A DNA stretch of 64,000 bases, taken from the NCBI RefSeq assembly GCF_000321005.1, contig NZ_HE578909.1:86844-150843 (forward strand). The letters run 5' to 3'. This document shows, piece by piece, positions 55,483 through 63,137 of the stretch. The position numbers were made by a program, and so were the translations under genes. Positions within the stretch are counted from its first letter, which is position 1, and each line of letters begins with the position of its first letter. The DNA comes from Anaerococcus senegalensis JC48. GTDB taxonomy: Bacteria; Bacillota; Clostridia; Tissierellales; Peptoniphilaceae. Under the pieces are notes generated by a model that saw only the letters and a list, made by a program, of their open reading frames with translations, did no database searches and was not told where the DNA came from.

Positions 55483-56481
55483 TTACATATTAGGCTCTAT
55501 ATAATTATAAGAATCTCTAATATCGGCAGATTTTTTTAATTTTTCTAGAATCTCAAGGACATCTTTCGATTCTTTTAATCTTTTTTCACATTCTTTTAAA
55601 TCATTTTTTTCATATATTTCCCTAAAATAGTCAAATTCATAAAAATATAGAGAATTTTCATCTTTTATATCTAGATAATTTAATTTTCCATCTGAAAAAT
55701 ACTCAATCTTTTCAGCCTCTTGGATATTTCCACATACCTTAATGTAACCTTCTTGACCTTGGATTAAAATAAAGTTTTCTGATTGGCAATCTTTGGCATT
55801 TGTAAATGATACTGTTAAGTCCTTATAAGAAATTAAACCACTTCCTGCAATATCAACACCATAATCATTTATATTTCCAAAATATGAAAAATCATCTCCC
55901 TTTCCAAAAAGTTCATATATTAAATGTAGATTGTAAATTCCAAGATCTGCCAAGGCACCTGCTGAAAATTTACTTGTAAAAATATTTTCAACAATCCCCT
56001 CTTTGTATTTATCAAATCTTGAAGAATATTGAGAATAATTAATTATACATGTTGAAACTTTGCCAATTTTTTTAATTAAATCTTTCAAAACTTCAAGTCT
56101 TGGCAGATATTTTATGGAAATCGCTTCAAATAAAAATAGATTTTTTTCTTTGGAAATTTTTATAAGCTCATCAAGCTCTTTTGTATTTGTAAAAAATGGT
56201 TTTTCACAAATTACATTTTTCCCAGCTTCAAGGCACATTCTTGCTTGTTTGTAGTGTAAAGAATTTGGACTTGCTATATAAACAAAATTAATTTCAGGAT
56301 CTGAAAGCATCTTTTCAAGTGAATCAAAACTTTTCTCTGCTCCAAATTTTTCCTTTAATTTATTAGCCTTTTTTATAGACCTAGAATAGGCCCCATAATA
56401 CTTATAAGCTTCCATTTTTGTAAGTGTACTTAAAATATTGTGAACAATAAAATTTGAACCAATACTTGCAAATTTAATCAT
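55483..56481 (-). CDS. Gfo/Idh/MocA-family oxidoreductase
   Basis: 332 residues from ATG 56481; an in-frame GTG nine bases earlier overlaps the next gene end. Rossmann start IKFASIGSNFIVHNIL, then ASPNSLHYKQARMCLEAGKN and VICEKPFF (conserved EKP) and a C-terminal alpha/beta domain with ADLGIYNLHLIYELFG. NAD(P)-dependent oxidation of a sugar or inositol derivative is expected; substrate not known. Confidence 0.88.
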   Translation of the reverse strand: MIKFASIGSNFIVHNILSTLTKMEAYKYYGAYSRSIKKANKLKEKFGAEKSFDSLEKMLSDPEINFVYIASPNSLHYKQARMCLEAGKNVICEKPFFTNTKELDELIKISKEKNLFLFEAISIKYLPRLEVLKDLIKKIGKVSTCIINYSQYSSRFDKYKEGIVENIFTSKFSAGALADLGIYNLHLIYELFGKGDDFSYFGNINDYGVDIAGSGLISYKDLTVSFTNAKDCQSENFILIQGQEGYIKVCGNIQEAEKIEYFSDGKLNYLDIKDENSLYFYEFDYFREIYEKNDLKECEKRLKESKDVLEILEKLKKSADIRDSYNYIEPNM

Positions 56482-57100
56482 ATAACCCACTCTTTTTTAC
56501 CCTTATATAAAAAATAATTATAGAAATAAAATAACAAATAATAAATAAATACATTAAAGAATATTTTGTAAATACCATTCCTATTAGTAAATCAATTAGA
56601 AATGAAGGAATCATTGATTTAAAATAGGTCAATCCAATATATTTATCTCCAATCAATGGCCTTGGATATTCTGTAAATATAGGCTTATTATAAAATAACA
56701 AGACTATATTCTCACTTGCCAAAGTCCCTAGAATTAATATCAAAATATTAAAAAAATCTTTAATATTTACAAGTTTATATTTTAATAAAAAACTAAGTAA
56801 AAACACTATAATTACTAGGATACTTACTAGAAAAATTGCAAATAAATTTTTACTTAAAATATATGATAGGATATTGTTTTTATTAAGATTTTTCTTGTCT
56901 TCAAAATAAATTTCATCCGTAAGACAAGCTTCTCTAAAAATAAGAGAAGTCAAAAGTGAAATCGAAAAATAAAATAAAAATATTAACTCATCTGCCTCTA
57001 TCATTATTTTCAATAATAGATATGCCAATGCAGAAATTGTAAGAATAATAAAAATTAATTTTTCATCAAAAAATCTTTTGAATGTATCTTTAAAAAACAT
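56474..57100 (-). CDS. Uncharacterised multi-pass membrane protein
   Basis: 208 residues from ATG 57100, with AGGAG eight bases ahead. Five or six hydrophobic segments separated by short charged loops. No motif recognised; could be an ABC-2-like permease lacking a partner ATPase. Overlaps the oxidoreductase start by a few bases, so the two are co-transcribed. Confidence 0.6.
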   Translation of the reverse strand: MFFKDTFKRFFDEKLIFIILTISALAYLLLKIMIEADELIFLFYFSISLLTSLIFREACLTDEIYFEDKKNLNKNNILSYILSKNLFAIFLVSILVIIVFLLSFLLKYKLVNIKDFFNILILILGTLASENIVLLFYNKPIFTEYPRPLIGDKYIGLTYFKSMIPSFLIDLLIGMVFTKYSLMYLFIICYFISIIIFYIRVKKSGLYD

Positions 57101-57120
57101 ATATTCTCCTAATAAATTTC

Positions 57121-57137
57121 TACCCAAAATTTGGGTA
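57121..57137. promoter_or_regulatory. Palindrome between divergent membrane-protein genes
   Basis: TACCCAAA-A-TTTGGGTA is a perfect dyad midway between starts only 57 bases apart (57100 and 57158). So little space means the promoters must lie partly within the opposite gene. A regulator site or a transcription-coupling element is possible. Confidence 0.4.
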
Positions 57138-57157
57138 AACCAATTATAGGAGGAATT

Positions 57158-57604
57158 ATGAAATATTTTTTATTAATATGTTTAGTAGTATGGATTATCT
57201 TTATCAAATCCATACAAAAAAGGATAAGTATTAAGATCATGTTTTTACCAATATATTATTTTATTTGCCTTGGACTTTTTTTGATTTTATTTTTGATAAT
57301 TTACAAATACTCTTTTACTTTTCTAGATTTTTCCATAATTTTCTTGATAAGCTTCGGATTTTTCTTATCCTTAAAAAGTCAAGGAGTTACAAAAAATTCT
57401 ATTATTATTTTTGAAAAAATTCCTGATCTTCCAAAATTTATAAAGTTTAAAGACATAAAAAATATAGAAACTATAGAAAATTCAAAATATCCAAAGTGTA
57501 GAATTTGGGCTTATGGAAATTTTTATGACATTTACTTCAAAAATTATGAATCTCTAGATACTTTCAAAAAAATTATATTTGAAAATTACAATAAATCTTG
57601 CTAA
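57158..57604 (+). CDS. Uncharacterised small membrane protein with cytosolic tail
   Basis: 148 residues from ATG 57158, which follows AGGAGGAATT. Three membrane segments (about 2-16, 28-50, 55-75), then a soluble C-terminal half with RIWAYGNFYDIYFKNYESLD, resembling the PH-like tails of some bacterial membrane proteins. Family unknown. Confidence 0.55.
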   Translation: MKYFLLICLVVWIIFIKSIQKRISIKIMFLPIYYFICLGLFLILFLIIYKYSFTFLDFSIIFLISFGFFLSLKSQGVTKNSIIIFEKIPDLPKFIKFKDIKNIETIENSKYPKCRIWAYGNFYDIYFKNYESLDTFKKIIFENYNKSC

Positions 57605-58180
57605 TACACTAACTTTTCAATATTTTCCAAACAAAACTCTAAAATCTAATATTTAAAACTACAATTAGCCTTGTTTTAAAAATTCAGCTTAAATTTTAAA
57701 ATAAATTCAACTATGAAAAACATTTTTACCTTTAAAGACAAAAGCTTTTTTTAAAAAAATCAATGTTTTAAGAAGTTTTTGTCTTTATTTTCAAAAATCC
57801 CATTAAATTTTTAAAATATCCTATTAAAGAAGATATTCTTTTGAAAATTTCTAAAAACTCTAAATTTTTATATCTTAAATCTTATTAAATACCATATTTT
57901 TTCAAATTTTTCTAAGAAAAAGTTTATAATTTATATTTAAAACTTTGCATCCTTATCTCATAAAACAAATGTTTTTCTATTTTATTTTGATTGTTTATTT
58001 TTTTAATCTATATTTTAAAATATATTTTCTTAAGTATCTTCATAAGAATAACATCTTTAAAATTTTTAATGATAATGCAAATCATTCTTGACATTTGTTA
58101 TTTTTATTGCTAATATTTAATTGTCGATAGTTAATTAACTAAAAATACAAATTTATAAATTAAATAATAAGGAGAATAAA
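57605..58180. other. 576-base intergenic region before the zinc operon
   Basis: No gene seen. At 57734-57747 and 57773-57786 there are imperfect inverted arms (AAAGACAAAAGCTT and AAGTTTTTGTCTTT) with a 25-base loop. The 3' part holds the zinc-operon promoter and operators at 58068-58141. The rest is AT-rich without recognised structure. Confidence 0.6.
58068..58141 (+). promoter_or_regulatory. Zinc operon promoter with a Fur/Zur-like dyad and a second palindrome
   Basis: TTGACA (58088-58093), 17 bases, TAATAT (58111-58116) is an excellent sigma-A promoter. The dyad AATGAT-N7-ATCATT (58068-58086), rich in TGATAAT-type half-sites, ends two bases before the -35 and resembles a Fur/Zur box. A second perfect palindrome, TAGTTAATTAACTA (58128-58141), lies at the transcription start. 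Either could be bound by a zinc-sensing repressor (Zur, or an AdcR-like MarR protein). Confidence 0.65.
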
Positions 58181-58867
58181 ATGAAAAATAAAAAATCACT
58201 TAGTTTAATTGCCCTTTTATCTTTGGGCCTTGTTATGACAGCTTGTGGGAAAGATCAAAAAAATGATGAGACTTCAAGTTCAAATGTTTCTCAAGAAATG
58301 AAAAAAGATGATGCTTCTAATGTAAGCGATTCTTCTTCAAATATGGAAGAGAAAAAAGAAGACTCAACAGATGTAAGTCTTTCTGACTGGGAAGGTGAAT
58401 GGAATGATATGGGCGGATATCTTGAAAAAGATGAAGTTCAAAATGCTTTTAAAACTTTAGCTGAAAAAGAAAAAGTTGATGAAAAGGAAGCTAAGGAAAA
58501 TTATTTAAAGAAAAGAAAATGTGATTTTGGTGGTCTTGAAATAAAAGATAACAAAATCAAATTCTTAAAAGATTTCCCTGATAAAAAAGGTGAAGTTATA
58601 GGTGAGAGCGAATATAAATATGTTGAAAAACAAGAGGTTGAACACGGTGGCCATAAATTAGAATGGGATATTTTTGAAGCTGTAAATGATGATGCACCTT
58701 ATAAATTTATTCTTATGATGCCAATTCACGGTGAAGAAAGCCTAACACATTTCCACATGAGATATGGCGATGACAAAGATAAATTATTAAAAGATGAAGG
58801 TTGGTTCCCTACTTTTGTAAAACCAAACACAACTGATGCACAAATAATTGATGAAATTACTGAATAG
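58181..58867 (+). CDS. zinT: ZinT-like zinc-binding lipoprotein
   Basis: 228 residues. Lipoprotein signal ending VMTAC (Cys22), a Ser/Asp/Glu-rich linker to about 62, then a YodA/ZinT domain: SDWEGEWNDMGGYL (68-81), and the histidine cluster His183, His190 and His192 (THFHMRYGDD), with WFPTFVKP near the end. ZinT proteins capture zinc and pass it to ZnuA-type receptors. In many Gram-positives the domain is fused to AdcA; here it is a separate gene directly ahead of the receptor. Confidence 0.85.
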   Translation: MKNKKSLSLIALLSLGLVMTACGKDQKNDETSSSNVSQEMKKDDASNVSDSSSNMEEKKEDSTDVSLSDWEGEWNDMGGYLEKDEVQNAFKTLAEKEKVDEKEAKENYLKKRKCDFGGLEIKDNKIKFLKDFPDKKGEVIGESEYKYVEKQEVEHGGHKLEWDIFEAVNDDAPYKFILMMPIHGEESLTHFHMRYGDDKDKLLKDEGWFPTFVKPNTTDAQIIDEITE

Positions 58868-58874
58868 ATTATAT

Positions 58875-58898
58875 GGGTTGAAATTTTTCAACCCTCTT
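58875..58898 (+). promoter_or_regulatory. Intercistronic hairpin between zinT and the receptor gene
   Basis: GGGTTGAA and TTCAACCC form an eight-base stem with a four-base loop, followed by TCTTTC and then the ribosome binding site AAGGAGG. Short T tract suggests partial termination or an RNA-stability element, so that zinT would be made in excess over the transporter. Confidence 0.55.
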
Positions 58899-58912
58899 TC
58901 TAAGGAGGAAGA

Positions 58913-60250
58913 ATGAAAAAAAGATATATAAGTTTTTTTGTTTTCTTACTTTTTCTATTTAGCTCTTGTGCAAATAAGAATGAGCACTCTTCTGATAAAC
59001 CTTTGGTTTATACTTCTTTTTATCCTGTTAACGAAATGACAAAAATGATTGGTGATGACACAATAGATGTTGAATCTTTTATGCCCCTTGATAAACAACC
59101 TCACCTTTGGGAGCCAAGTCCTAAAGATATGAAAAAATTAGCAAAGTGCGATCTTTTGGTTGTAAATGGTGCCAATATGGAACCTTGGCTTGATAAGGTT
59201 AAGGAAAATTTACCAAATCTTGATATTTTAAAATTATCTGACTCTGTTGACCTTATTACTTATAAGGGAGCAGCAGCTATCGGTGATTTTCAATACATGT
59301 CCAAGGTAAATTTAAAAAAGGGAAAAAATAAATTTGATTTTGGCCACACTCATGAAGATATGATGAGGGTTGCCTTTATAAAAGATGATGGTAGTCGTGG
59401 AGAAAATTTGGTGAAAAAATGTAAAGATATAATGAGCCAAAAAGGAGAGTTGATTCATCAAAAAGAAACTTTCGACCTTGAAGAAGGAAAGGTTTATGGT
59501 CTTGAGATGGGACATGAATCTGGAGAGGTTTTCTTTAATGTTCCAAAAGATGGAGACTATATTTTTATAAGCGACAGGATAAGTGAAGATCTTCTTCCAT
59601 ATAATTTGGTTGGAAGCGATGGTAAATTTTTAAAAGATGAAAAAAAGGAAGAGCCTTTGATGGAAGGTTCATCTTCTGGATTTGATAAAATAACTTATGA
59701 TCCCCACTCATGGTTATCCATTACCAATGCAAAAAAATATTTAAATGCTATCAATGAAAAATTAACCGAGAAATATCCGAAAAATGAAAGAGTTTATAGG
59801 AAAAATAAATTAAAGTATGTTGATAAACTTACTGATATTGATGCAAAATATAAGGAAAAATTTTCAAAAATCGATAAAAATAATAGAAATTTTTTAGTAA
59901 TTCATTATGCCTATGCTTATATAGCAAGAGATTTTGATTTGTTTCAATATCCATTACAAGGATTGACCAGTTTAGAAAATCCTAGCCTTAAAACTATAAA
60001 AAAAGCCATAGACTTTTCTGAAAGTAAAAATATTTCCACAGTTTTCTATGAATATGGACAAAATCCAAAGCAAGCTAAAGCCTTAGCCGAAGAAATCGGT
60101 GGAAAAGTATCCCCTCTTGCCTCTATGGAATATGTGAATAAAGAGCAGGAAAAAAACAAACTTAATTATATTGATCTTATGGAAATGAACCTTGAAAATC
60201 TCTACAAATCTATGAGCGAGGAGGAAAATAATGAAAGCAATATCAATTAA
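58913..60250 (+). CDS. Zinc ABC transporter substrate-binding lipoprotein (ZnuA/AdcA-like) with inserted domain
   Basis: 445 residues. Lipoprotein signal ending LFSSC (Cys19). Cluster A-I receptor fold: VYTSFYPVNEMTKMIGDD, His64 (QPHLWEPSP), His265 (DPHSWL), His331 (VIHYAYAY) and Glu380 (FYEYGQNPKQAKALAEEIGG) as the probable metal ligands. Between the first two ligands residues about 118-258 form an extra domain of about 140 residues with HTHEDMM and GHESGEVFF, in place of the usual short His-rich loop. That insertion is unusual. Co-transcribed with zinT and overlapping the ATPase gene by 20 bases. Confidence 0.85.
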   Translation: MKKRYISFFVFLLFLFSSCANKNEHSSDKPLVYTSFYPVNEMTKMIGDDTIDVESFMPLDKQPHLWEPSPKDMKKLAKCDLLVVNGANMEPWLDKVKENLPNLDILKLSDSVDLITYKGAAAIGDFQYMSKVNLKKGKNKFDFGHTHEDMMRVAFIKDDGSRGENLVKKCKDIMSQKGELIHQKETFDLEEGKVYGLEMGHESGEVFFNVPKDGDYIFISDRISEDLLPYNLVGSDGKFLKDEKKEEPLMEGSSSGFDKITYDPHSWLSITNAKKYLNAINEKLTEKYPKNERVYRKNKLKYVDKLTDIDAKYKEKFSKIDKNNRNFLVIHYAYAYIARDFDLFQYPLQGLTSLENPSLKTIKKAIDFSESKNISTVFYEYGQNPKQAKALAEEIGGKVSPLASMEYVNKEQEKNKLNYIDLMEMNLENLYKSMSEEENNESNIN

Positions 60251-60902
60251 AAATTTAAATTTTTCTTATTCACAGACTCCAGTTTTAAAAAATTGTAATT
60301 TAGATGTTGATGTTGGTGAATTTACAGTTATTCTTGGCGGAAATGGGTCAGGTAAATCGACTTTAATAAAGCTTATGCTTGGAGAATTAAAAAAGAATAG
60401 TGGAGAAATTAAAATTCTTGGAAAAAATATTGAAGATTATGTTTCTTTCAAAGATATTGGTTATGTTCCACAAATAAATATAGTAAATAAAATTGCCTTT
60501 CCTATAACTTGCCTTGAGCTAGTTTCATTAAATCTTTATGAGGAATTTGGCTTTATCAAAATTCCCAAGAAAAATCATTACCAAAATGCAAAAGATATAT
60601 TAAAAAAAATGGGCATGGAATCTTATATCAACACTCCTGTAAATGAATTATCGGGAGGTCTTGCTCAAAGAGCAATGATTTCAAAAGCTATGATAAATGA
60701 TCCAAAAATTTTGATTCTTGACGAACCAACAGCGGGAGTTGATAAGTATTCTAAGGACCATTTTTTTGAAACAATAGATTTTCTTTCAAAAAAATTTAAT
60801 GTAACTATAATTATGGTTACTCATGAATTAAAAGAGATGGAATCTTTGAGTATTGATTTTACAAAATATGAAATGGTAGAAGGGAGTTTGAAAAAATGCT
60901 AG
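60231..60902 (+). CDS. znuC: Zinc ABC transporter ATP-binding protein
   Basis: 223 residues. Walker A LGGNGSGKSTLIKLM, signature LSGGLAQRAMISKA, Walker B ILILDEPTAGVD, H-loop VTHELKEME. Metal-type ABC ATPase by context. Starts 20 bases before the receptor stop with GAGGAGG. Confidence 0.9.
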   Translation: MKAISIKNLNFSYSQTPVLKNCNLDVDVGEFTVILGGNGSGKSTLIKLMLGELKKNSGEIKILGKNIEDYVSFKDIGYVPQINIVNKIAFPITCLELVSLNLYEEFGFIKIPKKNHYQNAKDILKKMGMESYINTPVNELSGGLAQRAMISKAMINDPKILILDEPTAGVDKYSKDHFFETIDFLSKKFNVTIIMVTHELKEMESLSIDFTKYEMVEGSLKKC

Positions 60903-61696
60903 AATTTGCTTTTATGAGAAAGGCTCTTATTTTGGGATTTTTACTTTCTATTATGATTCCTATAATAGGAATTGTTATGGTAAATAGAAAAACTTCCATG
61001 ATAGGTGATGCCCTATCTCACACAGCTCTTGCTGGAGTTGGGATGGGCCTAATATTAGGTTTTGATCCACTTTTAGGATCTTCAATCGTATGTGTTGTCG
61101 CTGCTTTTTTGATAGAATTTATCAGAAAAAAACTTCCCCAATATGGGGATATGGCAACAGCCGTTATTATGAGTACAGGACTTGGAATTGCAGCTATTCT
61201 TTCAGATTTTGCTCCCGGGGGAAATTCTTTTGAATCTTACCTTTTCGGATCAATTTCATCAGTTACAGATAGAGATATAGTAAACACAAGTATTGCCTTT
61301 ATTTTGGTTTTAATATTATCAATTTCAAGATACTCATCTCTTTTAGCTATAGCAATAGATCCAAATACAGCTAGGCTTGCTGGAGTAAAAGTAAAAAGCT
61401 TAGACGCATCTTTTACTCTCCTTGCAGCCATAACTATAGCCTTGTCTGTAAAAATAATTGGAGCTTTAATGGTTACAAGCTTAATAGTTTTACCAGTAGC
61501 AACAGCCTTAATTATTGCTAAAAGTTATAAACAAACATTTTTTATAACAATTACACTCGGCGTAGTCTATATGATGCTTGGTATTATTCTAAGCTATCAA
61601 TTCGATATAAAGCCAGGTGGAGCAATTGTTGTAAATTCAATAATAGGAATGTTATTCTTTGTTTTATATAAAAAGTTAAGAAAAAATAAAGTATAA
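60896..61696 (+). CDS. znuB: Zinc ABC transporter permease
   Basis: 266 residues, eight or so membrane segments. LLSIMIPIIGIVMVNRKTSM, IGDALSHTALAGVG and TSLIVLPVATALI are typical of ABC-3 (ZnuB/AdcB) permeases. Overlaps the ATPase by seven bases. Last gene of the operon. Confidence 0.93.
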   Translation: MLEFAFMRKALILGFLLSIMIPIIGIVMVNRKTSMIGDALSHTALAGVGMGLILGFDPLLGSSIVCVVAAFLIEFIRKKLPQYGDMATAVIMSTGLGIAAILSDFAPGGNSFESYLFGSISSVTDRDIVNTSIAFILVLILSISRYSSLLAIAIDPNTARLAGVKVKSLDASFTLLAAITIALSVKIIGALMVTSLIVLPVATALIIAKSYKQTFFITITLGVVYMMLGIILSYQFDIKPGGAIVVNSIIGMLFFVLYKKLRKNKV

Positions 61697-61700
61697 AAGT

Positions 61701-61738
61701 TGGGCTTTACAAAATATAATATTTTGTAAGGCCCATTT
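61701..61738. terminator. Terminator of the zinc operon
   Basis: TGGGCTTTACAAAAT and ATTTTGTAAGGCCCA pair across 15 bases with a five-base loop and one wobble; a T-run follows on the plus side. Confidence 0.92.
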
Positions 61739-61896
61739 TAAATTTAAAAAATTTACCCAGCTTAGTTTTGCTTTCATAAATTTGATAAATTAATATCTTT
61801 AATTATAGATTAAAATATATAGTATTGATTAATAAGTAGCGTTTTGATAAAATTATAATAAATTATGAAGAAAATTTGTTTATGAAAGGAAGTCAT

Positions 61897-62880
61897 ATGA
61901 AAAAAACAATTACAAAAATTTTATTTGCTGTTTTGGGACTGTGCGTTATTGGAGCAATCGCTTTTTTTGCCTTTGGACAAAAAGATGGAAAGAATATTTT
62001 GAAAAAATCTGATGGAAAAATTGATACTTCAAAAGCAGACATTAAAGTTGAAATTAGTGGTTTTGACGGCTATGGAAAGGCTAAACTTTCAAAAAAAGAA
62101 GTTGAGAATTTGGATATAGAATCTTTAAATGATGATTATTCTGCAGAAGATATTTTAGATAACATTGATATAAAATTAAAAGCTAACAAATTAGAAAATC
62201 TTTCTAATGGTGATGAAATAAAGGTTACTATGAATTTTGAAAATAATTCAGACCTTGATATAGATATTTCTAATAAGAAAGTCGTTAAAAAAATTAAAGT
62301 TAAAGGACTTGAAGAAATTATAAATTCTTTGGACGATTTTGATGATGATACCCTTGATAGGATGAATAAGGATGCAATCAAAAATCTTTCAAAAGATTTT
62401 TACGATCCAAATAAGGGCTCTGATATAGATCATTATTATAATGGGGATAAGATGAATTATGAATTTAACCAACTTGCTACCCTAGAAAAACCTCTAACTG
62501 AAGAGGAAATTATTGAAAAAAGCAAATTCGATAACCAAAAATCTTATGCTATTGCCATGATTTATGAAATTAAATTTGAAGAAATTAAAGAGATGGATTG
62601 GGATGACGATGCTGATGAGACAATAATCACTAAAAAAGAAGATAAGGTAAAATATGCTGTATTTACTTTTGAAAATATCCAAAAAAATAATGGTGGAATT
62701 ATTTATTCTACAAACAGACCTTATTTAGTTGATAGCGAAGAAAAAGCTTTAAATCAAATAAAATATGATGGTTATGAATTAATTAATGATGAAGATGAAA
62801 AAACTGAAATAAGTAATGAAACAAGTAATGACGAAAAAAATCAAGATAATAAAAAAGATAATAATGTTTCAAATAATTAA
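61897..62880 (+). CDS. Membrane-anchored acidic extracellular protein, unknown function
   Basis: 327 residues from ATG 61897 (AAAGGAAGTC); an ATG 21 bases earlier lacks spacing. One N-terminal membrane segment (about 5-27) with no lipobox, then an acidic domain with ADIKVEISGFDGYGKAKLSK and a mid-region rich in Asp/Glu (WDDDADET), ending in a low-complexity tail of Asn, Asp, Lys and Glu. Similar FDGYG..K proteins occur in Firmicutes as surface proteins, but I cannot name the family. Confidence 0.65.
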   Translation: MKKTITKILFAVLGLCVIGAIAFFAFGQKDGKNILKKSDGKIDTSKADIKVEISGFDGYGKAKLSKKEVENLDIESLNDDYSAEDILDNIDIKLKANKLENLSNGDEIKVTMNFENNSDLDIDISNKKVVKKIKVKGLEEIINSLDDFDDDTLDRMNKDAIKNLSKDFYDPNKGSDIDHYYNGDKMNYEFNQLATLEKPLTEEEIIEKSKFDNQKSYAIAMIYEIKFEEIKEMDWDDDADETIITKKEDKVKYAVFTFENIQKNNGGIIYSTNRPYLVDSEEKALNQIKYDGYELINDEDEKTEISNETSNDEKNQDNKKDNNVSNN

Positions 62881-62925
62881 ATTTAATTTGTAAAATTCAT
62901 TATTATTAAAAAATATAATAATAAA

Positions 62926-63130
62926 AGAGGCTAATAAAGCATCTCTGACTGTCGACAAACTAAATTTTTTCCCATTTCGAGCGAACGAAGTGAGTCGAGA
63001 AATCTCGTGAGATCTCTCCGTGCGTTCGTTTCACTCACTTAGTCGAGATGGGTCAGAGATTAATTTAATTCTAATTACTAATGATTTTTTATAATTAGAC
63101 TTTGTCAACGCTCTGAGAGGCTAATAAAGC
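62926..63130. repeat. GC-rich palindromic MITE/REP-like element flanked by 15-base direct repeats
   Basis: The 15-base AGAGGCTAATAAAGC occurs at 62926-62940 and again at 63116-63130. Between them, ends TCTCTGACTGTCGACAAA (62942-62959) and the complement of TTTGTCAACGCTCTGAGA (63101-63118) match imperfectly as terminal inverted repeats. Inside, ATCTCTGAC (62941-62949) and GTCAGAGAT (63052-63060) pair, as do CCCATTTCGA and TCGAGATGGG, and the core carries CGAGCGAACGAAGTGAGTCG. The core is far richer in GC than its surroundings. No protein is encoded. Confidence 0.65.
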
Positions 63131-63137
63131 CTCTTTT
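63117..63137 (+). terminator. Terminator whose 5' half is duplicated by the palindromic element
   Basis: GAGGC-TAATAAA-GCCTC then TTTTTT. Its first 14 bases are repeated at 62927-62940 before the palindromic element, as if the element had landed in this hairpin. T tract runs into the complement of the clp stop codon. Confidence 0.75.

Noticed and set aside
57734-57786. Terminator for the gene ending at 57604
   Set aside because: The arms are 14 bases but the loop is 25 bases, the distance from the stop is 130 bases and the T tract is weak.
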